From NCBI GenBank assembly GCA_902788035.1, contig CADAIL010000022.1, positions 1-64,000 on the forward strand: 64,000 bases of DNA. The letters are read 5' to 3'. Below the pieces are notes generated by a model, which searched no databases, was not told where the DNA came from, and worked only from the letters and a program-made list of their open reading frames with translations. This DNA comes from an uncultured Lachnospiraceae bacterium (GTDB lineage Bacteria; Bacillota; Clostridia; Lachnospirales; Lachnospiraceae). Below, piece after piece: positions 32,066 to 40,078 of this stretch (position 1 is the stretch's first letter; each line of letters starts with the position of its first letter). The translations under genes were made by a program, and so were the position numbers.

Positions 32066-32857
32066 TTACATTTCCGGCAGCAAATCATCCATCTTCCTTT
32101 TCTGCTGCCTTCCGGTAATCGCGACCGCTGCCGCAGGACTGATAATCCTGCCGGCTGTCACGGCGACCTTCATCCTGAGAGTCGGCACGATGATCGTCTT
32201 TCTTCTCAGCATCTGACGAACCGCGTATCTCACGCAGTATTTAGCTGATATTCCGGGAAGGGCGAATTCCACATCCGCTACGCTGTTGAACTCAGTATCT
32301 ACCGGTCCGGGGCAGAGCGCACCCACATATATACGGCTGCCCGACTCCTTAAGTTCTCTGGCGACTGCTCTGGTGAGGCTGGTAACATATGCCTTGGTCG
32401 CGTAGTATGTCGCCATGTAGGGGCCTCCCGGCAATAGGCCTGCGGAGGAAGCTACGTTGAGAAGATAGCCCTTGCCCTGCTTTTTGAACTGCAGCAGAAT
32501 TCCCTTAGCCAGGTGATGAACAGCGGCAACGTTCACATCAATCATGGACAGATCCTTGTCGAGATCCGTCTCCGTGAAGACACCGCAGTCGCCGAAGCCT
32601 GCATTGTTGATGAAGACCGCAACCGGCAGCTCCTCGGTCCGCGCAAGTACCCGGTCACGCTCCTCCCTGGCCGAAAGGTCAGCGGTCATGATTTCCGCTT
32701 CCACGCCGTATCTGCTTTTTATTTCTGCGGAAAGTTTTTCAAGCCTGTCTCTTCTCCTTGCGATAATAAGCAGATTAAATCCTTTTTCCGCAAGGATTTT
32801 TGCAAATTCCGTTCCAAGGCCGGAGCTCGCTCCGGTTATAACTGCATAGTATTTCAT
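32066..32857 (-). CDS. Short-chain dehydrogenase/reductase
   Basis: Starting at MKYYAVITGASSGLG (GGAG six bases upstream), the protein has the SDR cofactor motif TGASSGLG, NNAG, the catalytic Ser in VASSAG and YYATKAYV with the YxxxK pair. It belongs to the classical SDR group near DltE/YqjQ-type oxidoreductases. The substrate cannot be read from sequence. RRRDR after the second beta strand suggests NADP(H) preference. The C-terminus (about 225-263) is extended and hydrophobic, maybe membrane-associated. It stands alone. Confidence 0.9.
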   Translation of the reverse strand: MKYYAVITGASSGLGTEFAKILAEKGFNLLIIARRRDRLEKLSAEIKSRYGVEAEIMTADLSAREERDRVLARTEELPVAVFINNAGFGDCGVFTETDLDKDLSMIDVNVAAVHHLAKGILLQFKKQGKGYLLNVASSAGLLPGGPYMATYYATKAYVTSLTRAVARELKESGSRIYVGALCPGPVDTEFNSVADVEFALPGISAKYCVRYAVRQMLRRKTIIVPTLRMKVAVTAGRIISPAAAVAITGRQQKRKMDDLLPEM

Positions 32858-33013
32858 GATAATCTCCATTCCTCTGCCTTTACAGGCAGCTTAACAGCTT
32901 TGCTCTCTGCCTTACTGACTCAGTAAAAAAGTGCCTGCCACACTTTACATACCGCCTTGATTGCCGTTAGCAGCACTCTTCTCATTGATCGAGCGAGCAT
33001 TGGCTATAGTTCA

Positions 33014-33931
33014 TCAATACTCCGCCTCAATCTCCATGACTCTTTTGTAGAGATACTCATTTGTCGGCACTATAAAACCGTGCTTTTTTGCCAGCCTTAT
33101 CACCGTTCCTGCGAAGAGCTCTACCTCCGACCTCTTCTTATTCACACGGTCCTGGGCCATCGACGGCATGGACTCCGGAGAGAGTGAGGCCATAAGGTCC
33201 ACGTATCCCACCAAATCATCTTCTGTCAAAGTGATGCCCTCCGCATTCGAGACAAGCTTGGCTTCCCGCATGGCCGATACCATGACCAGGCGGGGCAGGC
33301 TTCCCTCCTCAGAGATTCCGCCATACCCGGTCTCAAAGACCATGCAGGCCTGGTTGACACCGACGTTCAGCATGAATTTGCTCCAGATGCGGTGACGGAT
33401 ATCATTTTCAATCGTATGCACAAAATTGATGCTATTAAAGAAATCGTCAAGGGCATCCAACTTCCCCTGCATGGCAGGATCGATGATTCCAAGACAGAAA
33501 ACTCCCGGTTTTTTGTAATTGAGTTCGCGTCCGAAGAATGTGGCATCCATACCCTGGGCTACCGCGTGGATTACCTTCTCTGCTCCGAAGCGCTCCGCAA
33601 GAATCTCCTCGCTGATGACCCCGTTGATGGCCGATATGATAATGGTATCCGGTCCCACTGCCGGCGCCATCGTGTCAAGAGCTTCCGCAAGACCGGTGGC
33701 TTTCGTCGCGACAATAATCAGGTCAGCAGGTTTTGCCTCTGCCGGTGTAATGATCCTGAAATCATACGGCTCTCCGTTCACCTTGTAGGCAGCATCTTTA
33801 TTTTTCTGATAACGGACTTCATCCATAAGGAACGAGACGTTCTCTCTGCCGATTTTGTTCTGGATCTGATACCCGAACATCGTGCCGAGTCCGCCCATTC
33901 CGATGATTGTGACATTCTTAATTGTGCTCAT
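33014..33931 (-). CDS. Ketopantoate reductase family protein (ApbA/PanE-like)
   Basis: Translation begins at MSTIKNVTIIGMGGLGTMF behind CGGAGGAAC. GMGGLG is the Rossmann motif; a second block (RIWSKFMLNVGVNQACMVFE) contains the Lys and Asn typical of 2-dehydropantoate 2-reductase, which uses NADPH to make pantoate for CoA. No other pantothenate gene is near, and the family contains paralogues with other substrates, so the gene symbol is withheld. Confidence 0.88.
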   Translation of the reverse strand: MSTIKNVTIIGMGGLGTMFGYQIQNKIGRENVSFLMDEVRYQKNKDAAYKVNGEPYDFRIITPAEAKPADLIIVATKATGLAEALDTMAPAVGPDTIIISAINGVISEEILAERFGAEKVIHAVAQGMDATFFGRELNYKKPGVFCLGIIDPAMQGKLDALDDFFNSINFVHTIENDIRHRIWSKFMLNVGVNQACMVFETGYGGISEEGSLPRLVMVSAMREAKLVSNAEGITLTEDDLVGYVDLMASLSPESMPSMAQDRVNKKRSEVELFAGTVIRLAKKHGFIVPTNEYLYKRVMEIEAEY

Positions 33932-34001
33932 GTGTTCCTCCGATTCTCTGCATCCGGCTGTATCTATAATAGTATTGTAGCAATTTGAGTACCCATAAAC
34001 A

Positions 34002-34040
34002 ACAAAAACAGGGAAGCCCCTCAAACTTCAGGGCTTCCCT
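34002..34040 (-). terminator. carB terminator
   Basis: The perfect stem GGGAAGCCC/GGGCTTCCC (34011-34019, 34031-34039) with a T-rich tract on the minus strand lies 65 bases beyond the carB stop. Confidence 0.8.
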
Positions 34041-34055
34041 TTCTCATATCATATA

Positions 34056-34107
34056 TAAATGCTGATCTCTAATCGCGCACGAGCTACACGACGCACTTGT
34101 GCCTCTT
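34056..34107. repeat. Dispersed palindromic repeat, partial copy C
   Basis: About 50 bases match the first half of the repeats at 29,741 and 62,692 with several changes. It abuts the carB stop codon, so the element lies at the 3' end of the gene. Confidence 0.6.
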
Positions 34108-37100
34108 ATCTGATCTCCGCATGCCACTCCTGCAGCGAGCGGACTTCGCCGTTGCCCATCTTCTGAGCAAGTGCGATACCCTCCGCAGCGGCTTTAGCAG
34201 CCGCCATGGTCGTGATGTACGGAATCTTGTACTTGATAGCAGCCTTCCTCAGATAACTGTCATCGTGGGCAGAATCCTTGCCGATCGGCGAGTTGATGAT
34301 CAGCTGGATCTTGCCGTTGGTCATGTGGTCGAGGATATTCGGTCTGCCTTCATAGAGCTTCTTGACTCTCTTGACCGGCAGATGGGCTTCCTCAATAAGG
34401 TCGCATGTCTTGCCGGTAGCCATCAGCTTGAAGCCGGTCTCATAGAGGGCTCTCGCGATTGCGACTACCTCGAGCTTATCCTTCCTGTTGACCGAAAGAA
34501 GAGCTGTTCCGGAGAGCGGAAGCGAAGCGTTTGCACCCTCTTCTGCCTTGAAGAAGGCCATACCTGGAGTTCTCGCTATTCCGAGGACCTCACCGGTGGA
34601 TCTCATCTCCGGACCGAGGATCGGGTCGACTTCCTGGAACATATTGAACGGGAAAACGGCTTCCTTGACGCCAAAGTACGGAATCTTGCGCTCCTTCATA
34701 TTTGCGACCGGTGACGGGCGGCCTGTAAGCTCGCTTGTAATGATGTCAGTGGCGATCGGAACCATGGAGATACCACAGACCTTGGATACCAGCGGAACCG
34801 TGCGGGATGCGCGCGGGTTGGCCTCGAGCACGAATACCTTGTCGTTCTCGATCGCGTACTGCATATTCATGAGGCCGACGACATGCATCTCCTCAGCGAT
34901 TTTTCTTGTGTACTCCTTGATCTTCTCAAGGTTCTCCGGCCAGATGTGCTTAGCCGGGAGGATGCAGGCGGAGTCACCGGAGTGAATGCCCGCAAGCTCG
35001 ATGTGCTCCATGACTGCCGGCACATATGCATGTGTTCCGTCAGAGATCGCGTCCGCCTCGCACTCGAGGGCGTGGTTCAGGAAGCGGTCAATCAGGATCG
35101 GGCGGTCAGGTGTGACACCGACAGCTGCCCTCATGTACTCCGCCATGGACTCGTCGTCGTAAACGACCTCCATGCCGCGGCCGCCAAGAACGTAGGAAGG
35201 ACGGACCATGACCGGGTAACCGATCTTATTGGCAATCTCGATCGCCTCTTCGACATTGACGGCCATGCCTGACTCGGGCATCGGGATGCCGAGCTTATCC
35301 ATCATACCGCGGAAGAGATCGCGGTCCTCCGCGAGATCGATGACCTCCGGAGATGTGCCGAGGATCTTGACGCCGTTCTTCTTCAGGTCGGAAGCGAGAT
35401 TCAGCGGAGTCTGGCCGCCGAACTGGGCGATGACACCGACCGGCTTCTCTTTCCTGTAGATGCTGAGGACGTCCTCAAGTGTGAGCGGCTCAAAGTAGAG
35501 CTTGTCAGATGTATCGTAGTCAGTGGAGACCGTCTCCGGATTGCAGTTGACGATGATTGTTTCAAATCCAAGCTTCTTCAGAGACTGGGCCGCATGTACA
35601 CAGCAGTAGTCGAACTCGATACCCTGACCGATACGGTTCGGACCTCCGCCGAGGATCATGACCTTCGGCTTGTCCTCATTGACCGGGTTGTTGTCCGGAG
35701 CGTTGTATGTGGAGTAGTAATATGCGCTGTCCTCTGTTCCGCTGACGTGGACGCCGTCCCAAGTCTCGCTGATGCCGAGCTCTTCACGGCGGTTCCTGAT
35801 GTCATCCTCGGAGACCTCAAGGATCTCGCTCAGATACTTATCTGAGAAGCCGTCTTTCTTTGCCTGGATCAGCAGGTCGTCTGCCGGTACAGATCCCTTG
35901 TGGGCAATGAGGGCTTCCTCTTCCTCGACGAGTTCCTTCATTTGCTCGATGAAATACTTCTTGACCTTTGTGAGCTCGTGGATCTCATCGACCGTTACAC
36001 CCTTGCGCAATGCCTCATACATGAGGAAATGGCGCTCGCTGGAAGCCGTGTCGAGCTTAGCCAGCAGTTCTTCCTTAGTGAGCTTGTCAAATCCGTTCAC
36101 GTGGCCGAGACCATAGCGGCCCTTCTCGAGGGAGCGGATCGCTTTCTGGAAGGCTTCTTTATAGTTCTTGCCGATGCTCATGACTTCGCCGACGGCGCGC
36201 ATCTGTGTGCCGAGCTTGTCCTGAACGCCCTTGAACTTTTCGAATGCCCATCTTGCAAATTTCACTACGACGTAATCCCCATCCGGCACGTACTTATCAA
36301 GTGTGCCATACTTCCCGCACGGAAGTTCCGAGAGAGTGAGGCCGGTCGCAAGTTTCGCGGAGACAAGCGCAATCGGGAAGCCTGTCGCCTTGGATGCAAG
36401 CGCGGACGATCTGGATGTACGCGGATTGATTTCAATGACGATGATTCTGTCGGATACCGGATCGTGGGCGAACTGTACGTTCGTGCCGCCGATGACGCCG
36501 ATATGCTCGACGATCTTGTAAGCCTGCTCCTGCAGACGGTCCATGACTTCCTGTGAAATAGTCAGCATCGGAGCCGTGCAGAAGGAGTCGCCGGTGTGGA
36601 CGCCCATCGGGTCTACATTTTCAATGAAGCAGACCGTGATCATGTTATTGTCCTTGTCGCGGACGACTTCGAGTTCAAGCTCTTCCCAGCCGAGGATGGA
36701 CTCCTCTACGAGGACCTGATGTACCAGGGATGCCTGGAGACCGCGGGCCATGACCACTTTGAGCTCTTCTTTGTTATAGACGAGACCGCCGCCTGCGCCG
36801 CCCATTGTGTAGGCCGGGCGAAGAACGACCGGATAACCGAGTCTGTCGGCAATCTCAAGACCTTCTTCCACACTGTAAGCGACCTGGCTTCTCGCCATCT
36901 CGATGCCGAGCATGTCCATGGTCTTTTTGAATTCAATACGGTCCTCGCCGCGCTCGATCGCGTCGACCTGAACGCCGATGACCTTTACGTTATATTTATC
37001 GAGAATGCCTTCCTTGTAGAGCTCTGAGGCAAGGTTCAGGCCGGACTGTCCGCCGAGGTTCGGGAGCAGCGCGTCCGGACGCTCCTTTGCGATGATCTGC

Positions 37101-37324
37101 TCGAGACGGACTACGTTGAGGGGCTCGATGTAAGTGACATCCGCCATCTCGGGGTCCGTCATGATCGTTGCCGGATTGGAGTTAACGAGTACGATTTCAT
37201 AGCCAAGGCTTCGAAGAGCCTTGCATGCCTGAGTACCGGAATAGTCGAACTCGCAAGCCTGACCGATGACGATCGGGCCGGATCCTATTATCAGTACTTT
37301 ATGTATATCAGTTCTCTGTGGCAT
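34106..37324 (-). CDS. carB: Carbamoyl-phosphate synthase large subunit
   Basis: The 1072-residue enzyme shows the duplicated ATP-grasp architecture of CarB: an N-terminal half (VLIIGSGPIVIGQACEFDYS, later RPAYTMGGAGGG) and a second half (VMILGGGPNRIGQGIEFDYC, RPSYVLGGRGMEVVYD), then the MGS-like allosteric domain (ALYETGFKLMATGKTCDLI). It makes carbamoyl phosphate from bicarbonate, ammonia and two ATP for pyrimidines and arginine. The small subunit carA is not adjacent. GAGGAGG precedes the start, and a leader of about 50 bases with an imperfect stem (GCTTACGC/GTGTAAGC) precedes that. Confidence 0.98.
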   Translation of the reverse strand: MPQRTDIHKVLIIGSGPIVIGQACEFDYSGTQACKALRSLGYEIVLVNSNPATIMTDPEMADVTYIEPLNVVRLEQIIAKERPDALLPNLGGQSGLNLASELYKEGILDKYNVKVIGVQVDAIERGEDRIEFKKTMDMLGIEMARSQVAYSVEEGLEIADRLGYPVVLRPAYTMGGAGGGLVYNKEELKVVMARGLQASLVHQVLVEESILGWEELELEVVRDKDNNMITVCFIENVDPMGVHTGDSFCTAPMLTISQEVMDRLQEQAYKIVEHIGVIGGTNVQFAHDPVSDRIIVIEINPRTSRSSALASKATGFPIALVSAKLATGLTLSELPCGKYGTLDKYVPDGDYVVVKFARWAFEKFKGVQDKLGTQMRAVGEVMSIGKNYKEAFQKAIRSLEKGRYGLGHVNGFDKLTKEELLAKLDTASSERHFLMYEALRKGVTVDEIHELTKVKKYFIEQMKELVEEEEALIAHKGSVPADDLLIQAKKDGFSDKYLSEILEVSEDDIRNRREELGISETWDGVHVSGTEDSAYYYSTYNAPDNNPVNEDKPKVMILGGGPNRIGQGIEFDYCCVHAAQSLKKLGFETIIVNCNPETVSTDYDTSDKLYFEPLTLEDVLSIYRKEKPVGVIAQFGGQTPLNLASDLKKNGVKILGTSPEVIDLAEDRDLFRGMMDKLGIPMPESGMAVNVEEAIEIANKIGYPVMVRPSYVLGGRGMEVVYDDESMAEYMRAAVGVTPDRPILIDRFLNHALECEADAISDGTHAYVPAVMEHIELAGIHSGDSACILPAKHIWPENLEKIKEYTRKIAEEMHVVGLMNMQYAIENDKVFVLEANPRASRTVPLVSKVCGISMVPIATDIITSELTGRPSPVANMKERKIPYFGVKEAVFPFNMFQEVDPILGPEMRSTGEVLGIARTPGMAFFKAEEGANASLPLSGTALLSVNRKDKLEVVAIARALYETGFKLMATGKTCDLIEEAHLPVKRVKKLYEGRPNILDHMTNGKIQLIINSPIGKDSAHDDSYLRKAAIKYKIPYITTMAAAKAAAEGIALAQKMGNGEVRSLQEWHAEIR

Positions 37325-37471
37325 ATAAATCCTCCTCTAAAATGTGCGCTTACACTGATTTCATGCGAAGCGTAAGCTTTCTACGTCCATTTTATCTTAC
37401 CTATTTTGCAATAAATCAGTCCATATAACAAGCAAAAACTTTTTTATTTTTCGCAAATAATTTTAATCCGA

Positions 37472-37736
37472 CGCAATTCATGCAGGCTGCAGCCAGGTTC
37501 AAGGACCGGCGCAGTTCATGCAGGCTGCAGCCAGGTTCAAGGACCAACGCAGTTCATGCAGGCTGCAGCCAGGTTCAAGGCCGGCGCAGTTCATGCAGGC
37601 TGCAGCCAGATTCAAGGACCGGCGCAGTTCATGCAGGCTGCAGCCAGGTTCAAGGACCGGCGCAGTTCATGCAGGCTGCAACCAGGTTCAAGGACCGGCG
37701 CAGTTCATGCAGGCTGCAACCAGGTTCAAGGACCGG
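37472..37736. repeat. Seven-copy 38-bp tandem repeat
   Basis: Units start at 37472, 37510, 37548, 37585, 37623, 37661 and 37699; one unit lacks a base. The core is GCAGTTCATGCAGGCTGC followed by AGCCAGGTTCAAGGACCG. There are no unique spacers, so it is not a CRISPR array. The core is complementary in 17 of 18 positions to GCAGCCTGTATGAACTGC at 37876-37893. Confidence 0.95.
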
Positions 37737-37740
37737 CGCA

Positions 37741-38200
37741 AACATCATCTTCATCGAAAAACGCAGGTCCTTTCTGTGAGCTTAAAAAGCTAAAGCTTTT
37801 TGATCTCACAGGGAAGTACCTACAATGTTTTCTCATGAAGATGAATGCTTTGCCGCCGGTAACCAAAGTATATGTGCAGCCTGTATGAACTGCTGCCAAA
37901 TAAGCTTCCACCCACATGCGGTTTTGCAGCTCCTACGAACGTGATGCTCTGCTGTTACTCTTCCCAGTTCAAGGATCGCTCGCAAGACATGGCGCGGGAT
38001 TCGGGTCAGCGCGTTGTTCTTCTTGGTCTTCGTAACAGTTCCGAAAAGCTGCTCTTCCGATTCACTTCCGGCGGCAAAGTATCCATCTTCGTGAGAAAAA
38101 CATTGCAGGTCCGACCGAGAGATCGCGCATGGGCGGCTTGTCGCCCGCGCAAGCTCGCAGGGCAGGAGCTGCGTTTTTCGATGAAGATGATGCTTGACGC
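37741..38200. repeat. Imperfect long inverted repeat (palindromic intergenic element)
   Basis: The segment 37741-37865 is largely complementary to 38065-38200. Matching blocks are CATCATCTTCATCGAAAAAC with its complement near 38,170-38,195, and ACAATGTTTTCTCATGAAG ... CTTTGCCGCCGG with its complement near 38,058-38,110. About 200 bases lie between the arms. No open frame is convincing. The region 37325-38523 otherwise holds the tandem array and the DnaA-box cluster. Confidence 0.6.
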
Positions 38201-38300
38201 CGGATCTCGAAACTCACGTGCAGCCTGTCGGAACTGTCTCATAGTGCTCGGCAGTTATTCGTGATGAATTCACAAGTGGTGAATTCACACAGAATGAAAT

Positions 38301-38330
38301 TCATCCACAGAATCATCCACATTATCCACA
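38301..38330 (+). promoter_or_regulatory. Tandem DnaA-box-like sites
   Basis: TCATCCACA at 38301 and 38313 and the consensus DnaA box TTATCCACA at 38322 lie in tandem within 30 bases. Two more perfect boxes occur at 38606-38614 (TTATCCACA) and 38632-38640 (TGTGGATAA), inside the 3' end of the flavodiiron gene. Confidence 0.5.
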
Positions 38331-38443
38331 AATCCACCGCCCACACTGTTCACACAGCACGCCGATTGGGTTTTCGAATCATTTTGTCATCCCGAATCAA
38401 AGAAATATTCAGACATAAAGCGCAAATGCATCCTCCTTTCACG

Positions 38444-38489
38444 AAAAAAGCGGACAGTCCACCCGCGTTACCGGATGACTGCCCGCCTT
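38444..38489 (-). terminator. Terminator of flavodiiron gene
   Basis: A long stem (GCGGGCAGTCATCCG pairing with CGGGTGGACTGTCCGC) is followed by six T on the minus strand, 35 bases after the 38524 stop. Confidence 0.85.
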
Positions 38490-38523
38490 TGAGCCAATTC
38501 ATGTACACTGAAACGATATGAAA

Positions 38524-39723
38524 TTACGCCTCTGTGACCGCCTCCACGAAGACATCGAGGGCTTCCTCGTCTGACGCATGGAGCGCGCTCTTAATTGTCA
38601 ACACGTTATCCACAATCTTCACATTCTTGAGTGTGGATAATTTCTCGTTCATGAGCTTTGCGGAGACCGGTGCCCATGTGCCGTTCTGAGCGAGAGCGAT
38701 GACCTTATTCTGAACTGTCAGGCACTCCATGTCATGAAGGAGGTTGGCTACCGGCAGATAGATGCCGTTGTTGTATGTCGGGGAGAAGATGACGATCTTG
38801 CCGACTCTCCAGATCTCGCCGATGATATTGGACGAATGTGTCTTGGAGATATCATAGACCTTGACATCCTTGCCGCTCTTTGCGCGGAGTTTTGCTGCAA
38901 ATGCCTCAGCCGCCGAAGCTGTATGTCCATACAGAGATCCGTAGATAACGACGATTCCGTCATCTTCCGGCTCGTACTTGCTCCACTTCTGGTATTTGTC
39001 GATGAACCATGCGATGTGCTCGCCTCTCCAGACCGGTCCGTGCAGCGGGCAGATGAACTTGATGTCGATCTTGGCAGCCTTCTTCAGGACAGCCTGGACC
39101 TGTGCGCCGTACTTGCCGACGATATTTGCATAATATCTTCTCGCGTCATCGAGATAGTCCTTCTCGAAGTCGTAATCATCAGCGAAGATGCTGGATTCGA
39201 GCGCGCCGAATGTGCCGAACGCGTCTGCGGAGAAGAGTGTGCCTGTCAATGTGTCATATGCGAACATAGCTTCCGGCCAGTGGACCATCGGAGCCATGAC
39301 GAATGCAAATGTATGCGCGCCTGTTGAAAGAGTCTCTCCCTCTTTGACGACGATTTTCTTCATGTCTGCCGTCTCCGGGAAGTAGTTCTTCATCATCTGG
39401 AATGTCTTGACATTTCCGACCAGCGTGAGTTCCGGGTGCATTGCTGCCACTGTCGCGATCTGAGAGCAGTGATCCGGCTCCATATGAAGAACAACCAGGT
39501 AATCGAGCGGACGGCCGTTCAGCGCCGTTTTAAGATTCTCGAGATACTGGTCCGAGATGGAAATATCAGCTGTGTCGAAGACCACGGTCTTCTCATCGAG
39601 CACGATATAGCTGTTGTAAGAGACGCCCTTCGGGAGCGGGAACAGATTCTCAAAGAGAGCCAGTCTTCTGTCGCTGCCGCCGATCCAGTAAATGTCCTTG
39701 GTTACTTCCTGGATATTGATCAT
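38524..39723 (-). CDS. Flavodiiron protein (FprA-type oxygen/NO reductase)
   Basis: The start is taken at MINIQEVTKDIYWIGGSD (GGAGG upstream). The N-terminal metallo-beta-lactamase-like domain carries the diiron motif HMEPDHC and a later metal ligand in CPLHGPVW; the C-terminal 145 residues form a flavodoxin domain (IVVIYGSLYGHTASAAEAFA). Such proteins reduce oxygen to water or NO to N2O in the cytosol of anaerobes. With the reverse rubrerythrin it gives an oxygen-scavenging set. It has no rubredoxin extension, so electrons would come from a separate rubredoxin. Confidence 0.95.
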   Translation of the reverse strand: MINIQEVTKDIYWIGGSDRRLALFENLFPLPKGVSYNSYIVLDEKTVVFDTADISISDQYLENLKTALNGRPLDYLVVLHMEPDHCSQIATVAAMHPELTLVGNVKTFQMMKNYFPETADMKKIVVKEGETLSTGAHTFAFVMAPMVHWPEAMFAYDTLTGTLFSADAFGTFGALESSIFADDYDFEKDYLDDARRYYANIVGKYGAQVQAVLKKAAKIDIKFICPLHGPVWRGEHIAWFIDKYQKWSKYEPEDDGIVVIYGSLYGHTASAAEAFAAKLRAKSGKDVKVYDISKTHSSNIIGEIWRVGKIVIFSPTYNNGIYLPVANLLHDMECLTVQNKVIALAQNGTWAPVSAKLMNEKLSTLKNVKIVDNVLTIKSALHASDEEALDVFVEAVTEA

Positions 39724-39864
39724 AATACTTCCTCCATCCTGATTTTTATGATTCAATTTACTTATAACTGCATGTCATATTCCGGGTCCTGTCTATAAGA
39801 CCCGGCGCGGGATCCGTACAGTGTCGTCTGATACAATTCCGGACTGAATCCACACGATATACAT

Positions 39865-39963
39865 ATTATATTTGAAATAAACTCCGACTGCAAGAAGTAC
39901 ATCACTTTTGGCTGAAGCCCCTGCCCCGCTGCCGGACTGCACTTTGATGCACCTCGCTGTGAG
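39865..39963. repeat. 99-bp target duplication, left copy
   Basis: Identical over 99 bases to 41976-42074, which is coding sequence of the pyruvate-kinase-like gene. The minus-strand reading continues beyond this copy into the original C-terminus (FKYNMYIVWIQSGIVSDDTV ... stop at about 39,799). The interval 39724-40078 holds this copy, the displaced gene end and the left end of the IS. Confidence 0.92.
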
Positions 39964-39976
39964 AGAAGAAATCGCG

Positions 39977-40001
39977 GCAGGCCTTATAGGGCCTGCTTTT
40001 T
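39977..40001 (+). terminator. Terminator inside IS left end
   Basis: The stem GCAGGCC/GGCCTGC (39977-39983 and 39990-39996) is followed by TTTTT. It would shield the transposase gene from outside transcription. Confidence 0.8.
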
Positions 40002-40078
40002 CGTGTCAAATTTTATTCATTTTTATGTAGCTATTTGTAGCTATATGTGGTATAATGTTCCCAGGAGGGTACTATATC

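Noticed and set aside
37472..37736. Possible CRISPR array
   Set aside because: The 38-bp units follow each other directly without unique spacers, and no cas gene is present. It is a plain tandem repeat.
37480..37888. Overlapping open frames in three frames across the tandem repeat
   Set aside because: They arise because the repeat length is not a multiple of three and lacks stops. The products are repetitive in all frames, with no ribosome sites.
38301..38640. Chromosomal origin oriC
   Set aside because: DnaA boxes are present, but no dnaA, dnaN, AT-rich unwinding element or other origin gene is seen. It is reported only as a DnaA-box cluster.
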